Part shown: piece after piece, positions 49,701 through 59,172 of the stretch | Numbering within the stretch: the stretch's first letter is position 1 | How the letters are laid out: every line of letters starts with the position of its first letter | Assembly (NCBI GenBank): GCA_033819885.1 | Contig: JAQYUZ010000050.1 | Location: 1 to 64,000, forward strand | DNA from: Microbotryomycetes sp. JL201 | Taxonomy: Eukaryota > Basidiomycota > Microbotryomycetes | Length of the DNA stretch: 64,000 bases | Direction: 5' to 3' | Program-made: the position numbers and the translations under genes | The notes under the pieces: generated by a model | Database searches by the model: none | What the model was told of the DNA's origin: nothing | The model's input: the letters and a program-made list of their open reading frames with translations, nothing else

Positions 49701-50908
49701 CAGCCAAAAATCGGAATTGTCGATCGAACTAGTGCGTTTGATGAAAGCGGGATCGATGGTATACTGCGGGGCCAACTCCCTCTGCAGCATCTTGGCGAGT
49801 GACGCAGCTTGATACTCGTACAGACGCGTCTTGAGGCCAGGCAACTCATGGTCCAGGATCGCTGCGATCCGGTCCCGACTCGTCGACATTGCGTTCTCCA
49901 GCTTGTCGACAAAGTTTGGATCCGCATCAGGCGACTCGACCTGCCTGTAAAGCTCGAGAATTGATCGACGGTCTTGTTCTACGAGCAAGTCGAGCGTATC
50001 TGAAGCATTCGCATTCATGTGCCAGGCTTCTCGGTTCGTATTGATCCTAGCGAGAAAGCTGTTGATTGTAGATTCTGCTGGACGAGCGCGTCTGCGAGCA
50101 TACGGTGCCAATGGCCCAAGCGTGTTTGCGTCTTGTGGGACCAAATACACACGACACACGATCGTTCCATCATCTCGGCCTTTGAAGGTGACACGAGCGA
50201 CCAGAGCGTCTTGGAGATGCAGCAGCATTTGTACAGCCGATTCTGTCGATTGTGCCGCACTCAATCTGGTCGGCGTTTTGCTGTGTGAACGCCGCCGCTT
50301 ACATGAAGTCTTGGGCGTGACGACCGGCGACGCTTCGGGAAGAGACAGAGGTTGAACATCTGATGGCTCCACTTTCACCCGTTCTTGATCGAGGGTGCCT
50401 TCGCTTTCTATCGCTCCTTTCTTGAAAATCAGCCAACCGTCACCCGCTGTCTCTGCGGAACCCTCCAGCGTGAATTTGTGACGCCTAAGCAGCAAAGTTC
50501 CAACGGGAACACAGCTTGACAGAGGCACTACAATGCGCGCCGGAGTGAGATCTGCTGAGGGGCTTTGTGGCGTTTGAAGAAAACCACGAGCGAATTCCTT
50601 ATCTGCTGCCTGACCGTCATTGTCTAACCGTCTCTTCTTTCGAGGTGAAGGAGACGTGTCTCTGCTGGCGAGGAAAGCTTGTATGCTCGAAAGAGGCGGA
50701 GTCGTCGGTGGTGACTGGGCGTGTGGCGTCGGCAAAGACCTGGCAGCATCCGGAGTTGGCGTTGTGTATCTATATCCCGTGATCTTTGCAATTGAATCCG
50801 TGAGAAGACGGCATCACAAAGGGTGCTGGTATCTGTACTTACGTGCTCGTTTGCGCTGTCGCTAGCAGCAGATGCGTCCAGCTCAGGCTTTGTAGGCACA
50901 GTAGTCAT
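46712..50908 (-). CDS. SNF2-family DNA-dependent ATPase (Rad5/Rad16-like core, no RING seen)
   Basis: This is a chromatin or DNA translocase with both helicase lobes. Walker A is AEEMGSGKTCICLALI; motif Ia is near LVVVPAELVTQWVDELGKH; motif II is VDEGHAL; motif III is WAISGTPTTNL. Lobe 2 shows FIVFASSLPDLAFASLSEAL, LVDARLGGRGINLTAASRVV and motif VI QAARRAHRLGQKKPVDL. Rad5-type proteins place a RING finger between the lobes; here the inter-lobe region (about 47640-48170) is Lys/Glu-rich and shows no Cys/His array. The N-terminal 380 residues contain phospho-site-rich sequence and YEYQAASLAKMLQRELAPQY just before lobe 1. The start at 50908 (MTTVPTKPELDASAASDSAN) splices in phase (GTAAGT...TGCAAAG) to ITGYRYTTPTPDAARS; the next exon has no ATG. 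Subfamily unassigned. Confidence 0.88.
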
Positions 50909-51414
50909 AACGGAAGGATGTGGAATACAATGTCATGTACGTGCACGTGCAAGCTGCCCCCTTATAGAGTCGCGCAGAGCAGCAGAATGAGCGGGGCCGG
51001 TGCGGAAGTTCAGCGAGCACGCCTGGCGTTGTGCAAGGTGAGCAGGCGAGAGCCCTCTTCGGCCGTGTCTTCAGGATCCAGAGAGTTGTGTCGTGCACGT
51101 CTGGTAGCGAGCGCTGGGTGAATACAGCTTTGTTGCGTCGTTCCGTTAGGGCGCTACTACTGCTACTGCTGCCGTCAAAGTTGCAGGCGTGCCAGCTATG
51201 ATAAGGACGAAGATGCAGCTATCGTTGGCGAAAGTATGCGCCGATGTGTTGCGTCCAGCTTACGCGAGAGTCCCAAAACCCGATCTCGCAGCTGAAACCG
51301 CTTTAAAAGTGCATACATGCAGCGAAAGCTTTTGAACGCGATAAAGTGCAACAAGTCTGCCCATGGTCTAGACGACCCAAGTTTTCTCTCTGATCCTCGC
51401 TCTACGTATTTTCA
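50909..51414. other. Gap with a possible small gene (weak)
   Basis: This 506 bp lies between SNF2 (minus, start side) and the HOM6 stop. On the plus strand, ATG at 50987 opens MSGAGAEVQRARLALCK, which runs into a GTGAGC donor at about 51038. Downstream, an open stretch at 51151-51333 reads ATTATAAVKVAGVPAMIRTK and further. A small spliced gene is possible, but the phases do not give one clear product, so I do not call a CDS. Confidence 0.25.
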
Positions 51415-52895
51415 TCAAAGATGCACGCGCACGCCATACCTTTCAGCGACCTAACGAATGATGCCCGTCAGCGATGGCCCGATCAAAAGCGGGATGGAAA
51501 CGAAAGCTTCGCACCTTGATCACGTCAGCGACAACTCCCATAGCCGTGACATCGGCGCCGGCACCAGAACCTTGCACGATCAGGGGCCGAGCAGAGTACC
51601 TGCTCGTGTGGAACGCCACAATGTTGTCGGATCCGGACAGAGACGCGGCAAAGGGGTGGCTGGCAGGGTACCTTATCAAAGTGTCACAGCTCGTCAGCAC
51701 TGTTTATTGTAGACGAGTCTTGATCTGCACCCCGCTCACTTTTCGAGCGCGCACTTGACAACGCCGCTCTCGCGGTCAATCACTCCGACATATCGCAGCA
51801 CCTTGCCTTCCGCTTCGGCTTCTGACCTGAGCTTGTCAAAGTCGCCGTCGTGCTCCGGTAGCTTGGCCACGAATTCTTCGCCACTGGCAACGTTGCTCAG
51901 CGCAGACGGGATCAGGGTGTCGGTGGACAGGGAGGCAAAGCCATCTGGGAAGGATGGCAAAGCTTTCTTCGTTGAAGGGTTGGCAGAGATCAAGCGCGAC
52001 AAGATGGTCAGCTTGCGAGCGACGTCCGAGCCCGACAAGTCGTCGGCTGGATGAGGTTCCTGGTTGACAAACAAGCAGCCTGTCAATGCCTGGGAGCTCA
52101 AGCAAGCTCGCACGTGGATGTTCTCAACTGACAGTGTAACCATTTTCTTTTGCGACCTTGACAATCTCGCTGAATTTGGGTGCCGCGGCGGCATTGTTTC
52201 CGCTCGAAGGTTTAGAGAATTCGTTAAAGATGTACGACAGCGTGCCAGAGAAGACGCCTTCAATCTTGTTGATCTCGTCTCCCGTCTTGAGCAGGTCGCG
52301 CAAGGTCGAGATGATGGGCAAGCCGGCGCCGACGGTTGCCTCGAGGTAGACGAGACCTGCGCCGGGTGCCGATTGCGCGTCGAGGATCTGCTGCCATAGC
52401 ACATCTGATGAAGAGAATCCCTTTTTGTTGGGCGTGACGACCGAGAGACCCGATGCGATCGCAGTCGGGTACAGTTCTGTGACGGACAGATCAGACGTGC
52501 AGTCTACGAGGATCGTCGCCGTCTTTGTCGAGCGCGCATGGACTGCGAGCGATTTGACGAGTTCTATAGGGTTGGCGGACGAGTATGATGTGCCCGGATG
52601 AGTTGAAGACTCTGGCAAGGGTGCTGACGAGGGTGGGAGCAGCGACAGGAGCGTCTGAGCGTCGACGCTCGATGCACTGGGCGAGATGGATACAGTGTGC
52701 TTTGAGTTTGAGAGTGAGACAATGTCGAACAGTTTGCGCAACGCGGGCGACGAGAGTTGGTGGACGACTTGCTTGCCGACGAGGCCGACGCCGACGATTG
52801 CGACAGCTGCTTTCGTGCTCACTGAGAGTCGACTGCGACTTAGTATTGTGCAGCAAAGCGACGCTGGCAGGGGCGCGCAGATGTCAGGACTCACT
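51415..52895 (-). CDS. HOM6: Homoserine dehydrogenase Hom6
   Basis: Hom6 reduces aspartate semialdehyde to homoserine, the branch point toward threonine and methionine. The spliced start is MSTKAAVAIVGVGLVGKQVV, a Rossmann fold matching the yeast MSTK start. Then come TATILVDCTSDLSVTELYPT, LSVVTPNKKGFSS, YLEATVGAGLPIISTLRDLL, KIEGVFSGTLSYIFNEF, EPHPADDLSGSDVARKLTIL and, at the end, GSDNIVAFHTSRYSARPLIV, VQGSGAGADVTAMGVVADVI, then a last exon VAERYGVRVHL. The catalytic Lys/Asp region (EPHPADDLSGSDVARK) is intact. Introns near 52055-52125, 51700-51745 and 51447-51511. The start codon is assembled by splicing: A at 52895 and TG at 52821-52820. A 5' exon therefore extends upstream of 52895. Confidence 0.93.
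52822..52894 (-). other. Intron splitting the HOM6 start codon (A|TG)
   Basis: The 73 nt intron runs from GTGAGT to CTCTCAG on the minus strand, with ATACTAAGTC as branch region. Its removal joins the A of the upstream exon to TGAGCACG and yields ATG AGC ACG AAA. Without it the Rossmann-fold exon has no Met before the NAD-binding motif. Confidence 0.8.
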
Positions 52896-53020
52896 TTTGC
52901 TGGCTAAAGGGCAAGCGGCAGTCGCGAGCCCGCGCTGCGATCCGAGGCTCTGACGATGGTCCTGGCGAAGAGAGCGCGGCAAGGCAGGAGGCAGGTCTCA
53001 CGCCGCTTGTTCAGTAGCGC

Positions 53021-53332
53021 CTACTGCTGACCCGGGAGGTCACCTGGCGGTGCGTCGCCTGTGTCGGCCCCACCGCCTGACGTCTTTCTCGGGCTCGACG
53101 TGCTCCACCAGTGCACTACGCGATCGTATACACGTTCGCCGGCAAGGACGAGGCCGCCTCCGATGACAACTACTGAGATTGCGCCCCCTGCGATGGCGCA
53201 GGCCCTGAGTGTGGATTGGACGAGTTCGCGTGCGGCGGTTGATTGACGCTGCTGCAGTGCCGGCAGCGCGAACGCACCCGCCATGAGCACGAGGAATGCC
53301 AAGTCGCGTGTGACAGGTGCTGGCCGAGCCAT
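53021..53332 (-). CDS. Small two-helix membrane protein, unknown
   Basis: A single uninterrupted frame of 103 residues starts MARPAPVTRDLAFLVLMAGA. Two hydrophobic segments are visible: LAFLVLMAGAFALPAL and ACAIAGGAISVVVIGGGLVL, the second rich in Gly. The C-terminal tail is hydrophilic and Gly/Asp/Pro-rich, ending GDAPPGDLPGQQ. I do not recognise a family. The size and two-helix layout would fit a small mitochondrial or ER membrane protein. It lies 301 bp from the divergent kinase gene. The frame is open further upstream, but 53332 is the nearest ATG. Confidence 0.5.
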   Translation of the reverse strand: MARPAPVTRDLAFLVLMAGAFALPALQQRQSTAARELVQSTLRACAIAGGAISVVVIGGGLVLAGERVYDRVVHWWSTSSPRKTSGGGADTGDAPPGDLPGQQ

Positions 53333-53633
53333 GCTGCAGAGATTGAGGGCCGATGAGAAGAGGGGCGCGAGATGGGGCCCGAGCTCAAAGTGTCCGGGCG
53401 AGGCCAAGAAAGTTGTGCACGCAATGCGCTGCCCCCCTCCGCCCCTCGATCGCCACCGAGCGCGCCCTTACTCGAGCTCGGACGTTGTGCTTGACGGTCC
53501 GGACGCACTCTAGCTGCTGCGCGTAGGAGCTTGACGGGCACGACGCGCTGCGACGCGCGCAAGTCTCGGCTGTTGCGTGTGATCGCGCTCGTGTGCTCTC
53601 GTGCGGCTGCCGAACGGCCACGCAGCTCCGGCC
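53333..53633. promoter_or_regulatory. Divergent promoter between the small membrane gene and the Cdc28-like kinase gene
   Basis: This 301 bp is GC-rich and lies between divergent starts. It should serve both genes. I see no TATA box or cell-cycle (MCB/SCB) element with confidence; an ACGCGT-like core is absent. Confidence 0.3.
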
Positions 53634-55580
53634 ATGGACAACTATCGCAAACTGGAAAAAGTCGGCGAAGGTCAGTGCTTGGCTCGTGGCCGACCCTGCC
53701 TGCGTGCGCCGTCCAAACCCGCGCCAGCACGACGCGATGGCCTGCAAAACGCGCCCTGCACACCCACACAGAGCGTAAACAGGTTCGCTGACAGGCACAA
53801 CGTCTTGAACAAACAGGCACCTATGGCACAGTGTACAAGTGCTTGCAGGTGAGCATTCGCATTCGATCAGATCGCCCGCCGCTCGGCCAACGACCGCGCT
53901 CAGCGGCACATTCACATCGCCGCCGTCGTGCATCTTTCCATCCTTGCCACGCCTCGACTTGTCTCATGAGTGGACAAACTGACGTTCGGCTGCATTCCGC
54001 TCTCATACTCCGATTCAGCTACCCACGCACGAGATCGTCGCGATGAAACAGATCCGGCTCGAAGACGACGAGGAAGGCGTGCCGTCAACCGCCCTCCGCG
54101 AAGTCTCGGTTCTAATGGAGCTCGGACAGTCTGAAGGCAGAGGCAGCGAAAACGTCGTCAAGTGAGCACACACTCTCGAGAACAAACTTGCGGTTGCCAC
54201 AGGGTCCTGGAAGCTGACATTGTACAAAAAAAAACCGTCTTGCTCAGACTGCTTGACGTGATTCACTCGGACGCGCGCTTGTGCCTAGTGTTCGAGTTTC
54301 TCGACTTGGACTTGAAGCGCTACATGGACATGGCGGCCCAATCGGCAGAACTGGCGCAGTCCACATCGCAGACCAGCCTGAGTGCTGGTATCGGCATGGG
54401 CATCGCAACTGAAACCAAATCCCGAGCGAAAAAGAGCAACCGTGGTCTCGCCAAAGATCTCGTCGCAGTGCGTAGCAGGCCACAGTCACATCGCGCGATG
54501 GTCGAATAAAGTTTGACCGACTGTGGTTGACCTTGTTCAGAAACTCCTTCAACAATTGTTGGCGGGTCTATCGCACCTGCACTCAAGACGCATCCTGCAT
54601 CGAGATTTGAAACCGCAAAACTTGCTCATCGACAAATCTGGCAACCTCAAGGTGAGCTCGCTCAGTGTAGGCGCTCATCACGCAAACTAACCTTGCACTC
54701 GTCCGTAGATTGCCGACTTTGGTCTGGCTCGGGCTTTTGGCATCCCCCTCAGAACATACACGCATGAGGTCAGCCGCGATTCACTCACGTGCAGCCGACA
54801 TTGACCTGACGTTCGCATCCCGCAGATCGTCACACTCTGGTACAGGCCACCTTGTGTTCTGCTGGGCGGTAGACACTACACAACAGCGGTGAGACCTCGC
54901 GGTGACCCTGTGCTTAGAGTATTTCATCTGATTCGTGTGAGCAACCAGGTCGACGTCTGGTCCTGCGGAACGATCTTTGCCGAGATGGCCGTGAGCACTT
55001 TGTCATTGCCCTTCAGACGTCATGAAGCTGACGAAGAACCTTTCTGATTGCAGTCTGGAGTGCCATTGATTCCCGGCGACTCTGAAATTGACCAGATTTT
55101 CAAGACATTCAGGTGCGCGAGCCCTTGCCCTGTACAAAGGTCCTATTTCTAATCATCTCGATCTGTGCGCAGACTACTGGGAACTCCGTCGACAGACGCC
55201 TGGCCTGGTCTGTCTCAGATGCCCGATTTCAAGACGGCATTCCCAAAGTGGAGACCTCAGAACTTGCAAGAAGTGCTGCCCGATATGGAACCAACGGCCA
55301 TTCACTTGCTTCAGAGAATGCTCGTTTATGATCCACAGTTTCGTGTCTCGGGTGCGTTGGTCCAGTTTAGCTCGTGCGCACAGGCAGTGAGGCTGACTGA
55401 TGCTGCCTTTGTCGCCCAGCCAAACGCGCTCTCGACCATCCGTACTTTACTGCTGGCCGGTCTTTCTGTCCATCGCTCGGCTCTTACAACCCCGCCACTT
55501 GCTTCCCACCGACTACACACGCCAGTCGGTCTGCAGCTGGCTCTGCACAAGGCGGCTTGATGGCCAGTCCAATTCAATGA
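53634..55580 (+). CDS. CDC28: Cyclin-dependent kinase, Cdc28/Cdk1 type, with altered motifs
   Basis: This is the mitotic cyclin-dependent kinase by best family fit. The start [20 protein letters not shown] has the Gly loop with the inhibitory Thr-Tyr pair. [12 protein letters not shown] holds the catalytic Lys; the cyclin-binding helix reads PSTALRE; then [26 protein letters not shown], the DFG in [20 protein letters not shown] with the T-loop Thr, and the CDK-typical [17 protein letters not shown]. Two features are odd. The APE motif after WYR reads PPC (54847-54855), and a Ser/Thr-rich insert of about 45 residues (about 54325-54468) sits after YMD. The C-terminus extends about 40 residues beyond LDHPYF. 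About ten introns, all short. Pho85 is less likely, because [20 protein letters not shown] is Cdk1-like. Confidence 0.88.
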
Positions 55581-55912
55581 TCGAATCTGGCACGTGTCCT
55601 CGTGTTTGGCTCTGTTTCTATGTATCTCGACGCTTTCATTTTCGCGTTCACGTTGGGCGTTCACGTTGCGCAAGACTGCTTCTCTGCACAACGTGTTTTG
55701 TGCTTGCAAGCCGGCGTTCACGTCCGCTCTCTTCTCGGCTTCTTGCCCTGTATCGCATGCATCATGTAATACCACCTCCATCTCGCTCAGCAACGGTCGT
55801 ACGCGCAACCAATCCCGGGCATCTATGCTTGATAAATGCATCCACACATGCTGCTCTAACCTATCTCTAAACGACCAATCTTGTACAAGACCAACAGATC
55901 CGTCAAATGAAT
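55581..55912. other. Convergent 3' flanks of the kinase and SSZ1 genes
   Basis: This 332 bp lies between convergent stops; no gene or repeat is supported. Confidence 0.4.
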
Positions 55913-57883
55913 CTAAAAGCTCCCTTCGACAACCTTGCCAGTACCTTGTGACACTTTGATCTGACCCTTGCCACCCTGCAACACGACGATCGACAACCTA
56001 ACCTTGTCCTGACTGGTTTCGTCAACTTGAAACAAGACGTCAGTCAAAGCTTTGACAGACTTTGTCTTGAGCGTCTTGACTTGTTCAGGTTCGTCATCGC
56101 TAAACTCGTCTTCGTCATCTCCAGCGTGTCCGTTTGATTGCTTGGTGGGTTCAGGTTGTTGAACGTCAACGTACTGTTGACCTTCGTGGAACGACAACAA
56201 GACTTGTTTGGCGCCCTTGGCAGGTGCAAACTCGATGATTCGTCGAACGGGCAAAGGTGAATTTGCCTCGATCACAGTCGAGAATTCGTCACCGACGACG
56301 ATACCGATAGGCGAAGTTGTCGTCGACGCAGACAAGATGCCACTGTCAGACTGAAGTGCCCGTTGCAGCAGTCCAACGTTCTCGGGCTGCAACAGTGTTT
56401 GAGCTTGCAACGCCAAACCTCGCGCAAGGACCTCATCGGGCTCGATCCTGTTTTGGACGGTCGTGACGTCCTCATCAAACAAATCAAACAGCTTGTTGGC
56501 GAGCGATGGCATCTTGCTCGCGCCACCAACAAGCACGACCTCTTGGATTTGAAGCGGCTCGAGTTTGGCTTGTTCGACAGCGTCGCCGACCTTTGCGACG
56601 ATGCGAGAGTAGACTGCGTTCGAGAGCAGGTCGAACCTTGTCCTGTTGACTGAACCGTGAAAGTCCATGCCGTCGGCGAGCGACTCGATTGAGCAAGGCG
56701 CCGACGTGCTGGCCGACAAAGATTTTTTGGTCGACTCGACAGCGAGCTTCAGCTTCATTTGTGCCCGATGGTTGGACGCGTCGACCGTCACCTTGGTCTT
56801 TTTCGTAAACTCTTTCGAGAACCAGTCCATGAGCTTTTCGTCAAACAAGTCGCCGCCGAGTGTCGAATCGGTCACAGTCGAAAGCGGCACAAACAAGCCG
56901 TCGCGAACGGCGACGACAGTGACGGTGGTCGATGTGCCTCCGACGTCGAGAACGACCGTGTTGCGATCGATTGACGGCGTCGAATCGGTTTCGGTCAATG
57001 CCGTCTGTGCGTACGCTGTCAAAGCTGAAGCACTCTCTGGAATCGTCTGTGCGACCTTGATTTGCGCTTCCTCCGCAGCTTTGACGAGGGCATCGATCTG
57101 CTTCTGTGAGAACTCTGAAGGGACGGACAAGACGGCCGTCGTAATGTCGCGGCCAATAAAGTCGGTGGCGTACGACAAAAGTACCTTGAGGTATCTGACG
57201 GCACACTCGTGTGCGGTCAAGGTCAAGGGCTTGCCGTCATATTCGACGGTGAATGCAGGCTCGCCGTTATGGTCAACGATGGGGGCCGAGTTGTGGGGTT
57301 GCTTGACGGACTTGACTTCGTCGTACCTGGAGCGAGAGGAATGTCAATACAGCCCTCATTGCACACGTATGTCGAGCTCACGTCTTGCCAAGCAGGTTTC
57401 TGAAACCCAAAATCGTGTTTGCGGGGTTTCGAACAAGCTGTGTCCGTGCAGGCACACCAGAATACTGCCAAGCGCGAAAGGAAAGAGCGTTAGCCGGGCT
57501 AGCCGATGGAAAGGCTCAGGGATTGCATGACGCAGAGACGGACTTCTTCGGTCCCGTTGAATGACAATGCTGTTGCGATTTGTCGCTCGCCGTCGTCGTT
57601 TGCGATACAGTCGGCCAAGCCCTCCTAACAAACGCGAGCACGTCCAAGGACTCGTTCAATCAGCATGTGAGGCCACAAGGATAGAGCAGCAGCGCGAACT
57701 GACCTTGTTGATGACTGCGACGGACGAGAATGACTGTCCAAAGTTGATGCCGCACGCGGCCGGACGAGTGTCCTTGACCTGCTCAACTTCGCGCGGCTGC
57801 GGCGTCGCTGTGCCACTCGCCACGCGCGAGTTGTTGGCCGTGCTCTTCTTGCTAGAGCCCTTTTGTCCCTTTTTGGGTGCCAT
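55913..57883 (-). CDS. SSZ1: Atypical Hsp70 Ssz1 (ribosome-associated complex)
   Basis: Ssz1 forms the ribosome-associated complex with the J-protein Zuo1 and helps Ssb fold nascent chains. The start is MAPKKGQKGSSKKSTANNSR, a basic leader, then AACGINFGQSFSSVAVINK, the Hsp70 phosphate-1 motif with GQSFS in place of GTTNS as in Ssz1. Next are AVLSVPSEFSQKQIDALVKA, VVLDVGGTSTTVTVVAVRDG and QEVVLVGGASKMPSLANKLF. The substrate-binding part is short and degenerate and ends GQIKVSQGTGKVVEGSF, so the protein is near 560 residues instead of about 640. An acidic segment (GDDEDEFSDDEPEQ) lies near the C-terminus. Two or three introns. The start at 57883 is the first ATG. Confidence 0.92.
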
Positions 57884-58440
57884 CGTCGGTTGTCTGCTAA
57901 GGACGGACCGCGGACTGGCTCGTTCGCGACTTTTTTGAAGCCGCAGCAAAACACAGGAGGTCACTGCTGCTCGATCGGCAATCATGAAGGTAGCGCAAAG
58001 GAAGCACGACAGTGAACGCAAGCTGCTGCCATCGACAAGCTGATCGTATGCACTGCTGAGCGATGCTCGGCGCCGAACCAGCTGAGCCTCGCAGTCAGCC
58101 TTGAGGCTCGGACCAGCTGCAGGAGCTCAATTACTGCCCCGCCGTAACATAATCGCGAGCACCTCGAGCTCATTTCCATTCTCACGGCCCCTCAATCTGC
58201 TCACGAAACAGCCCGGCGACAATCGGCACTCCCTTGACGTCTGCACTCGCGCATCGCAAGTCGTCTGACGTCGACCATCGTCTGCACGCGACCGCACTGA
58301 CTGCCCAAGAGCAGCTCATCTTGTGAGCACAGATGTGACAGACAACTTCTGCGCTAGCTGGCTCACATGACTTGCTCGTGAATCGCACTCGCAGCTCAAG
58401 ACGGTCTTGAGCCTACGTCGCTCAATCCAAGATTGCAAGC
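57884..58440. promoter_or_regulatory. Divergent promoter between SSZ1 and RCF1
   Basis: This 557 bp separates divergent starts and so carries both promoters. Nothing specific is recognisable apart from GC richness; no coding sequence is supported. Confidence 0.3.
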
Positions 58441-58971
58441 ATGGTCGGCACCTACACACCTGATCCGACACCATCAGAAGATTGGGAGAGCGCGCCGATT
58501 GTGCCTGTCGTTAAACGCGAATCCACCTGGGACAAGTTCTCGCGCAAGTTCAAGGACGAACCGTTAGTGCCAATCGGCAAGTCGCAGCATGACTGCACTA
58601 CGGATCCTGGCCCACTACCATGCTGAGACCATTTGGGCGTCGCTGGCAGGTATTGTCGCCACCGTTGCCGCCCTTCTCGGTGCCACCCGTTCGCTGCAGC
58701 AGGGCAATAGGACAGAGTTCAACAAGTTTTTGAGGTACCGTGTCGCGGCGCAAGGCTTGACCGTCATGGCCGCTCTCGGTCCGTACCACAGTCGTTCTCA
58801 AATCGCGCATCTACCTCGGCTAATTCATAGTTTGCCTTTGTCCTCTCAGGTGGATCAGTCTACTATCAAGCAGAGCGGAGACAGAAAAAGGCCAGGGAAG
58901 AGGCGGCTAGGAGAGAGATGGCGGTGACGGCAGAATCAGCGAGCGGCGACGCTGGACCGCGACAAGTGTGA
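58441..58971 (+). CDS. RCF1: Respiratory supercomplex factor Rcf1 (HIG1 domain)
   Basis: Rcf1 sits in the inner mitochondrial membrane and supports cytochrome c oxidase assembly and III-IV supercomplexes. Exon 1 gives MVGTYTPDPTPSEDWESAPI and ESTWDKFSRKFKDEPLVPIG. After a GC-AG intron (58577-58649) comes IVATVAALLGATRSLQQGNR, then FNKFLRYRVAAQGLTVMAAL with the conserved RYRVAAQG motif. After a third exon join (intron about 58777-58850) it reads GGSVYYQAERRQKKAREEAA and ends SGDAGPRQV. Two membrane helices flank the conserved motif, as in all HIG1 proteins. Reading through the first intron gives a stop, so splicing is required. The protein is about 127 residues, slightly short for a fungal Rcf1. 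Confidence 0.9.
58577..58649 (+). other. GC-AG intron in RCF1
   Basis: The 73 nt intron starts GCAAGT and ends CTGGCAG, with a GCTGAG branch-like site. Its removal joins PLVPIG directly to IVATVAALLGA, matching the HIG1 domain. No GT donor in the exon end does this. Confidence 0.78.
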
Positions 58972-59172
58972 TCTCGAGCCAAGGCAGCACAGCGCTGCAA
59001 CCCTTTTGAACTGTACAATACTCTACTCGCTTCTTAAAGCTATGCATGACGGTCGCTTGCACTGTTGGTACAACAAAAGAGTGACTTCCGGGCGAGCAAA
59101 AGTCCGCAATCTCCGTATGTGCGATCCGTCTATCGAACGAGCTCCGGGCACCTTCTGCTTTGTGAGCCATGC

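Noticed and set aside
58589-58780. Rcf1 frameshift or separate second gene
   Set aside because: A GC-AG intron at 58577-58649 restores one continuous HIG1 protein, so no break is needed.
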